In this document: piece by piece, positions 59,348-64,000 of the stretch | How positions within the stretch are numbered: position 1 is the stretch's first letter | Layout: every line of letters begins with the position of its first letter | Notes under the pieces: generated by a model | The model's input: only the letters and a program-made list of their open reading frames with translations | Databases searched by the model: none | What the model was told of the DNA's origin: nothing | Source of the DNA: Algorimicrobium algoritergicola | GTDB lineage: Bacteria > Bacteroidota > Bacteroidia > Flavobacteriales > Flavobacteriaceae | Direction: 5' to 3' | Length of the DNA: 64,000 bases | NCBI RefSeq assembly: GCF_008086165.1 | Contig: NZ_VSKL01000006.1 | Span: forward strand, 186,001 to 250,000 | Translations under genes and position numbers: made by a program

Positions 59348-59797
59348 ATGAACCCATACACAAAAGAAGTAGGAAGCAAACTAAATGCGTTGTTAGAAAA
59401 AAATTATGATGCTGAAAAAGGCTATAAAAAAGCAGCTGAAAATACAGATCACATAGCTTTAAAGAATTTTTTTAATCGTAAAGCCGCTGAACGTTATGAT
59501 TTTGGACATCAACTAAAGTCTGAAATTAAAAATTTTGGTCAGGAACCTGAAACAGGTGGAAGTGCTACAGGTACAGCACACAGAGCTTGGATGGATGTAA
59601 AAGCAGTTTTTTCAAGTGACAATGAAGAGTCTATGCTTGAAGAAGCCATTCGTGGCGAGAAGGCGTCCGTAGAAGAATATGAAGAGGTGCTGAAAGAAAC
59701 AGCCTTGCCAACATCAACCAGAGATTTAGTTTTAAATCAGAAAAATACTATTTGGCAAGAATTAAACACGATTAAAAAACTAGAGGATTTGAAATAA
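59348..59797 (+). CDS. PA2169/DUF2383-like four-helix-bundle protein
   Basis: The product has 149 residues, all helical: MNPYTKEVGSKLNALLEKNY, DAEKGYKKAAENTDHIALKN, FFNRKAAERYDFGHQLKSEI and the second pair LEEAIRGEKASVEEYEEVLK. The spacing of Glu and His (DAEKGY, AERYDFGHQ, EEAIRGE, EEYEEV) resembles ferritin-like and DUF2383 proteins that may bind a metal. Its function is unknown; it often accompanies CsbD, YtxH and hemerythrin genes. Confidence 0.87.
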   Translation: MNPYTKEVGSKLNALLEKNYDAEKGYKKAAENTDHIALKNFFNRKAAERYDFGHQLKSEIKNFGQEPETGGSATGTAHRAWMDVKAVFSSDNEESMLEEAIRGEKASVEEYEEVLKETALPTSTRDLVLNQKNTIWQELNTIKKLEDLK

Positions 59798-59816
59798 TCT
59801 TTGTTTAAATCTATTA

Positions 59817-59852
59817 ATAAAAAGGGTTCTTTTATAAAGAATCCTTTTTTAT
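59817..59852 (+). terminator. Terminator after the DUF2383-like gene
   Basis: AAAAAGGGTTCTTT and AAAGAATCCTTTTTT form a stem with one G-T pair and a TAT loop. Confidence 0.8.
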
Positions 59853-59973
59853 TAAAACTTATTTGAGTTAAAAGCTATCCCGATAGAGCAACTCTAAAGT
59901 ATATAAAATTACGATATTTACATTGTAGAACGCTGATAGTCAGTTTTCTAATTAACCATTAAACACACACATT

Positions 59974-60132
59974 ATGTTACGTTGGACAATTATTTTTATA
60001 GTATTAGCAATTATAGCTGGAATCTTTGGTTTTGGTGGAATAGCAGCAGGAGCAGCAGGTATTGCTAAAGTATTATTTTTTATATTTATTGTACTTTTTA
60101 TTATTTCACTTATTCGAGGAAGAAAAGTATAA
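59974..60132 (+). CDS. DUF1328-like small membrane protein (52 residues)
   Basis: The frame encodes [40 protein letters not shown] and [12 protein letters not shown]. Two helices joined by a glycine/alanine turn with a basic end fit the DUF1328 (YtjA-like) family. It is short but its sequence is a full family match. It lies 34 bases before another small gene, probably in one transcript. Confidence 0.88.
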   Translation: MLRWTIIFIVLAIIAGIFGFGGIAAGAAGIAKVLFFIFIVLFIISLIRGRKV

Positions 60133-60166
60133 ACTAAATTCTAATTAACAATTAAAACCACTTATT

Positions 60167-60325
60167 ATGAGAAAATTTCTTTATGTTTTTTTAGTGGCAT
60201 TCAGTATGTCACTAGTACTACCAAGTTGTAGAGATCAAAAAAATGATAGTATCGAAGATGTTGCGGATGATGTAGGAGATGCTGCTCAAGATGTAGCAGA
60301 CGATGTAGAAGATGCTATTGATTAA
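60167..60325 (+). CDS. Small acidic lipoprotein (52 residues)
   Basis: The frame encodes a lipoprotein signal (MRKFLYVFLVAFSMSLVLPS then C) and a mature part of about 30 residues made of near-repeats: DVADDVGDAAQDVADDVEDA. The repeats give an acidic amphipathic helix. It recalls entericidin-sized lipoproteins by size and location but not by charge. No other family is recognised. It follows the DUF1328 gene. Confidence 0.75.
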   Translation: MRKFLYVFLVAFSMSLVLPSCRDQKNDSIEDVADDVGDAAQDVADDVEDAID

Positions 60326-60440
60326 AATAACAGTACTTATATTTTATTAAACCTATCCAAAGTCGTATTTTGGTTAGTAATTAAAGCAGGTGTTTGCGTT
60401 TAGTGAATATCCTGCTTTATTGTAATTTAAAATTTATATT

Positions 60441-60764
60441 ATGAAACAAGAACGAACGGAATTAAAGCATATCCAAAAGTATCAAGAACGTGGTTATACA
60501 AGTAGTTTCAGATGTGAAGCTGGTTCTCTAGTTGAATTAATAAGTAAAAGGGGGTATCAACCAAATCAAATTTTTATTAAGAGGACACAGCGTTTTGAAG
60601 GGATAAGCAACCCATCAGATATGTCCATTCTATACGTGATAGAAACAGAAGACGGAAAAAAAGGTCTGGTTACGGCTAGTTATGGTATAGATAGCGATAC
60701 CGATTTAGATAGTTTTTTTAGAAAAATACCAGCAGAGAATGATCATTCTAATGACGTTATTTAA
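60441..60764 (+). CDS. Conserved hypothetical protein (107 residues), family often mislabelled PRPP synthetase
   Basis: The body has QERGYTSSFRCEAGSLVELI, PNQIFIKRTQRFEGISNPSD and ILYVIETEDGKKGLVTASYG. The RFEGISNPSD and GLV-A-YG motifs match a small Bacteroidota family that carries the database name phosphoribosylpyrophosphate synthetase without any PRPP-synthase residues. Cytosolic, function unknown. It closes the stress island and converges on the thioredoxin-fold gene with seven bases between stops. Confidence 0.78.
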   Translation: MKQERTELKHIQKYQERGYTSSFRCEAGSLVELISKRGYQPNQIFIKRTQRFEGISNPSDMSILYVIETEDGKKGLVTASYGIDSDTDLDSFFRKIPAENDHSNDVI

Positions 60765-60771
60765 AATAACG

Positions 60772-61206
60772 TTATTCTATAGGGTATCTACCATCAACAG
60801 ATTTCTCCTCTTTATCAAAATACTTTGATATTTCTGAAGGCGTTTCAATAAAATGAAAGTTTTTACCGTCCACTAAAATAGGACAACGTAGACTACTTGG
60901 ATGATTTTGAAGAATTTTAATCCAATCATCTTCAGATAAAGATGCTTTATCTGTATTATAACTATTTTTAAAATCGGGATGTTCTTGATTCACTAAACCA
61001 CCCAAAGTAGTATTAAGGTTGGTAGCAATTTCAGCCCATTGCGTTCCAGTTACTTTTGTTTTAGAAATATCAATTGCTAAAATGCCACGATTAGTGGTGT
61101 TTACATAAGCATAAGCTTGTTGTCCTAATGAAGTTTCTGAATTATAATACAGTATCACTTTTCTGTTATTGGTTGCAATGGTTCCCATAGAATCCTCTTC
61201 TTTCAT
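60772..61206 (-). CDS. Thioredoxin-fold ArsC/Spx-related protein without the active-site cysteine
   Basis: The product has 144 residues from 61206 (138 from the ATG at 61188, MGTIATNNRK). The fold of ArsC-type proteins is seen in VILYYNSETSLGQQAYAYV near the front and LRCPILVDGKNFHFIETPSE near the end; the last matches the LxRPIL-V-GK ending of ArsC/Spx. However, where the catalytic CxxxxxK/C motif should be there is NSETSLG, and the only cysteine is in LRCP. Redox or arsenate reductase activity is therefore unlikely. It is 227 bases from the divergent trxB. Confidence 0.78.
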   Translation of the reverse strand: MKEEDSMGTIATNNRKVILYYNSETSLGQQAYAYVNTTNRGILAIDISKTKVTGTQWAEIATNLNTTLGGLVNQEHPDFKNSYNTDKASLSEDDWIKILQNHPSSLRCPILVDGKNFHFIETPSEISKYFDKEEKSVDGRYPIE

Positions 61207-61400
61207 TTTTATTATAAATCTATTTGTAAAAAGTAACGCAATATAGCGTAATAAAATTAAATTTTAACTCGAAAGGAAGGCTGTAAGACCTGTTAAACTA
61301 AAAATTGAGCTAAACAGTTTATACGCAAGCTGTATCACTAAAATTAATTGTTACATAATAACTTTTAACAAGTTTACTGTAAGGTTTCTACTAAAAATTC

Positions 61401-61408
61401 TACTTTTG
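61401..61408 (+). promoter_or_regulatory. -7 promoter element (TACTTTTG) of trxB
   Basis: TACTTTTG fits TAnnTTTG and is 24 bases before the trxB start. A TTG at the usual distance is not visible. Confidence 0.45.
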
Positions 61409-61432
61409 TATTAATAAATTTACACTCAAATT

Positions 61433-62413
61433 ATGTCTGAAACGATAGAAAAAGTAAAATGTTTAATAATAGGTTCTGGTCCTGCTGGTTATACAGCGGC
61501 TATTTATGCAGCCAGAGCAAATATGAAACCTGTTTTATACCAAGGAACGCAACCAGGTGGTCAGTTAACTACTACGAATGAAGTAGAGAATTTTCCAGGT
61601 TATCCAGATGGTATTACGGGTCCAGCCATGATGATGGAGTTACAAAAACAAGCAGAACGCTTTGAAACAGATGTACGCGATGGTTGGGTAACGAAAGTTG
61701 ATTTTTCTGGAGACATACATAAAGTATGGGTAAATGAAACCAAGGAAATTCATTGTGAAACGGTTATCATTTCTACAGGTGCATCTGCTAAATATTTAGG
61801 ATTGGATTCGGAACAGAAATACTTGAAATTAGGTGGTGGTGTTTCGGCATGTGCTGTTTGTGATGGTTTTTTCTACAGAAATCAAGAAGTCGTAATTGTT
61901 GGAGCAGGAGATAGTGCTTGCGAAGAAGCTCACTACTTATCTAAACTTTGTAAAAAAGTGACGATGTTAGTTAGACGTGATGAATTTAGAGCTTCTAAAA
62001 TTATGGCAGCTCGTGTTCAGAAAACGGAAAACATCGAAATCCTTTATAACACGGAAACGGATGAAGTTTTAGGTGATGGTCAAGTGGTTACTGGCGTGCG
62101 CGCTTACAATAATAAAACGCAGGAAAAACATGAAATTCCTGCAACCGGATTTTTTGTTGCTATTGGACACAAACCTAATACGGATATTTTTAAAGACTTT
62201 TTAGAATTAGATGAAACGGGTTACATTATTAATGTACCTGGAACTTCTAAAACAAATGTAGAAGGTGTTTTTGTGTCTGGTGATGCTGCAGATCATGTAT
62301 ACAGACAAGCGGTTACAGCTGCCGGAACGGGTTGTATGGCTGCTTTAGATGCGGAACGTTGGTTGGCTGCTCAAGATGTTGATTTTGAAGTAAGCACATC
62401 TACTTATAACTAA
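61433..62413 (+). CDS. trxB: Thioredoxin-disulfide reductase
   Basis: This 326-residue flavoprotein reduces thioredoxin with NADPH. It shows the FAD motif CLIIGSGPAGYTAAIYAARA, the redox centre CAVCDGFF (C140, C143), the NADPH motif VVIVGAGDSACEEAHYLSKL with RR in MLVRRDEFRAS, and the final FAD segment VEGVFVSGDAADHVYRQAVT. Length is normal. It is a single gene with its own promoter element and terminator. Confidence 0.97.
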   Translation: MSETIEKVKCLIIGSGPAGYTAAIYAARANMKPVLYQGTQPGGQLTTTNEVENFPGYPDGITGPAMMMELQKQAERFETDVRDGWVTKVDFSGDIHKVWVNETKEIHCETVIISTGASAKYLGLDSEQKYLKLGGGVSACAVCDGFFYRNQEVVIVGAGDSACEEAHYLSKLCKKVTMLVRRDEFRASKIMAARVQKTENIEILYNTETDEVLGDGQVVTGVRAYNNKTQEKHEIPATGFFVAIGHKPNTDIFKDFLELDETGYIINVPGTSKTNVEGVFVSGDAADHVYRQAVTAAGTGCMAALDAERWLAAQDVDFEVSTSTYN

Positions 62414-62434
62414 ATAACGTAAAGATTACACATA

Positions 62435-62468
62435 TAAAAAACCGAAGCAATTGCTTCGGTTTTTTTGT
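62435..62468 (+). terminator. Terminator after trxB
   Basis: ACCGAAGCAATTGCTTCGGT is a perfect palindrome flanked by AAAAA and TTTTTTT. Confidence 0.9.
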
Positions 62469-62556
62469 GCTTTGTTTCTTTCAAAAGAGAAACATATAAA
62501 GTGTTATAATAATGGAAATAATAATTTTTGATAAGGTGGTCATGATTGGTTGATTT

Positions 62557-62583
62557 TTGATTGATTGATTGATTGATTGATTG
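62557..62583. repeat. Tetranucleotide microsatellite (TTGA) x6 plus a partial unit
   Basis: Six perfect TTGA units and TTG lie between trxB and the PspC-type gene, in non-coding DNA, next to a 20-bp palindrome. Confidence 0.93.
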
Positions 62584-62603
62584 CCTGCCTGTCGACAGGC
62601 AGG
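62584..62603. repeat. Perfect 20-bp palindrome CCTGCCTGTCGACAGGCAGG
   Basis: The sequence is its own complement, GC-rich in an AT-rich gap, and lies 11 bases beyond the stop codon of the minus-strand PspC-type gene. No T run follows, so it is not a standard terminator. It looks like a dispersed palindromic element. Confidence 0.8.
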
Positions 62604-62614
62604 ATGACATGTTT

Positions 62615-64000
62615 TTAGTTGTTATCGGTTGTTATTTCTATTCCATTTTTGTCAATATTTACTTTAACTTCCTCACTATTGGCTTTTATGCCGTCTTCAT
62701 TTACTTCTAAACTAGAGTCGGTTGATTTGATTTGAACACCATTCTCGTCAATTCTAACGCTTGAATTGTCATCATTGACATTTATGTTCACTTTAAAATC
62801 GTCTTCAGGGCAATCTTCACAAATAACACCGTCATTTATTATTTTTAAATAATGCTCTTCCATACCATTATCTAAAATGTCATTGTAATAGCTGGAGTTT
62901 CTATGAAAATTATATGTGTTGTCATCTGCATATAAGGTGCTTCCTTCAGGTAAATACAAGGTGATTTCTACTTCTTGATCGCTAAATTTATTGTCGATTT
63001 CAGTTGTTAAAAACGCATCCAATATTAACGTGTTGCCTTTCAATTCATACTTGTAATTAATGTTTTCTGCACGTTTTTTAGCTAAAAGAAAATCGCTGCC
63101 ATCGGCTTGTTTTTCAATAGTTATATAGCCTAAAGAATCTCGGGTAGATTTTACAATTAAACGAATATCCGTTGAGTAAATAATTTTTTTATTGTTGTCA
63201 TCGTAAGCTAATCGCGTAGAATTACCATGTCTGTTAAAGTTTTTATTATAGGTAATACTCTCTGCCATTTTCACAACCAATGTATCATTAGCTGTAATAT
63301 TTAGTGTGTCCTTTTGTGATACACTCGCATCAAAAGCATGCTGTGTGGCTTGTTTAATACCAATAATAGTCAAACTAATTATGGCTACTAACCAAATTCC
63401 TAATAGGGAGAATTTCGCAATATTTCCAATAGATTTTAGGTTGTTAATTAAAATTTTAAGTCCCAAATAAAAGACGAAAAAGAAAGGAATTCCAATAGCA
63501 AAAAAGAACAACATAGATACGAGCCAAATAGGTGTGTTAGCAGCATTTGCAGCATCTAATAATTCAAATCCTGGAATATGGATAATGTCGGTTACACCAA
63601 CCGTTAACAATCCAATAAGCAAGCTGATTAATGTACCAGCTCCAATAATAATTAGAATGATACCTATAAACTTGGCAATAACTTTAAAGAAGAAAACAAA
63701 GATATTCCCAATAGCATCAAAAAAACTTTGTGAGCTAGATTTAATACTATTTCCATGCTTTTGAAAATTGACATTTTTTGCGGCACCAGAAACCGAATCG
63801 GAAACTGATTTGGCCGTTCCTGACAAAGAATCGCCGACATTTTTAGCAACATCGGAAACGTTATCAAAGCCATCCTTGATTTTTTTTTCAATATTACTAA
63901 TGTTGACAGGCTCACCAGTCATGGTAAGCTTGTCAGCAGTCGTTTTGGCTTCAGGAATTAAAACCCATAGTATAATGTACAAGAATACACCTGTTCCAGC
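62615..64000 (-). CDS. PspC-type membrane protein with C-terminal beta-rich domain (5'-truncated by window edge)
   Basis: The frame stays open to base 64000, so the gene begins outside the window; a TTG at 63982 is not its start. The first visible residues (FLYIILWVLIPEAKTTADKL) are the end of a PspC domain. Then comes a helical linker with repeats of VSDVAKNVGDSLSG type, about four transmembrane helices (IGIILIIIGAGTLISLLIGL and others), and a periplasmic part of about 250 residues with adhesin-like beta strands; the tail repeats V-N-I-D-x-N-G-x-x-I pattern (VRIDENGVQIKS, VNIDKNGIEITT). Probably an envelope-stress sensor or regulator; the paired regulatory gene would lie outside the window. 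Confidence 0.85.
   Translation of the reverse strand, partial: AGTGVFLYIILWVLIPEAKTTADKLTMTGEPVNISNIEKKIKDGFDNVSDVAKNVGDSLSGTAKSVSDSVSGAAKNVNFQKHGNSIKSSSQSFFDAIGNIFVFFFKVIAKFIGIILIIIGAGTLISLLIGLLTVGVTDIIHIPGFELLDAANAANTPIWLVSMLFFFAIGIPFFFVFYLGLKILINNLKSIGNIAKFSLLGIWLVAIISLTIIGIKQATQHAFDASVSQKDTLNITANDTLVVKMAESITYNKNFNRHGNSTRLAYDDNNKKIIYSTDIRLIVKSTRDSLGYITIEKQADGSDFLLAKKRAENINYKYELKGNTLILDAFLTTEIDNKFSDQEVEITLYLPEGSTLYADDNTYNFHRNSSYYNDILDNGMEEHYLKIINDGVICEDCPEDDFKVNINVNDDNSSVRIDENGVQIKSTDSSLEVNEDGIKANSEEVKVNIDKNGIEITTDNN

Overview
The window looks like a core chromosomal segment of a marine-type Flavobacteriaceae (phylum Bacteroidota). The evidence is low G+C sequence, Por/type IX secretion (T9SS) C-terminal sorting domains, the gliding lipoprotein GldI, TAnnTTTG-type -7 promoter elements, a two-subunit methylmalonyl-CoA mutase, and many Bacteroidota-restricted families (DUF3810-, DUF5683-, DUF6122-, WbqC-like). 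No phage, plasmid, IS element, CRISPR array or rRNA is visible. One tRNA (Pro, TGG) is present. Genus cannot be assigned from this sequence alone.

Layout: 0-15 kb holds a T9SS cargo fragment, a lipoprotein, a pair of exported amidohydrolase-like proteins, a DUF3810 metalloprotease-like membrane protein, PepD, the nrnA-like/gldI/PPIase gene run, Ndk and a secreted M4 metalloprotease with a T9SS tail. 15-29 kb is housekeeping: DciA-like, RecF, a membrane TPR protein, RibH, two small related membrane proteins, MutL, two rhomboids, an EEP hydrolase, WbqC-like, LepB, DapB, DUF5683, ParB and ParA.

29-36.7 kb is a nitrite/NO module: copper nitrite reductase with a fused cytochrome c, an FGE-fold lipoprotein-type partner, a metal-binding-SCO fusion and an outer-membrane porin run rightward. 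A hemerythrin protein, a His-rich membrane protein, the Fe-S repair protein Ric and an Rrf2 regulator run leftward. A palindromic motif (GGATAAATTTATCC and variants) lies upstream of nirK, ric and the Rrf2 gene, and an FNR-like palindrome sits about 41.5 bases before the inferred nirK start, so the module is probably one NO-responsive regulon. No NO reductase is visible in the window.

36.8-42.7 kb carries methylmalonyl-CoA mutase, FtsB/DivIC, uridine kinase, a PQQ-type sugar dehydrogenase and tRNA-Pro, followed by a near-perfect 127-bp tandem duplication of non-coding DNA. 43-61 kb is a stress/envelope island: FKBP, two paralogous YtxH-holin-DUF6327 triplets 13 kb apart, SYLF, BrkB, CsbD, AI-2E transporter, LpxR-like, nitroreductase, an AraC/response-regulator/histidine-kinase set, a second AraC protein, succinate-semialdehyde dehydrogenase, hemerythrin, DUF2383, DUF1328 and small lipoproteins. 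A broken Rho-N/DUF7218-like gene lies inside it. The window closes with TrxB and the C-terminal part of a PspC-type membrane protein that runs off the right edge.
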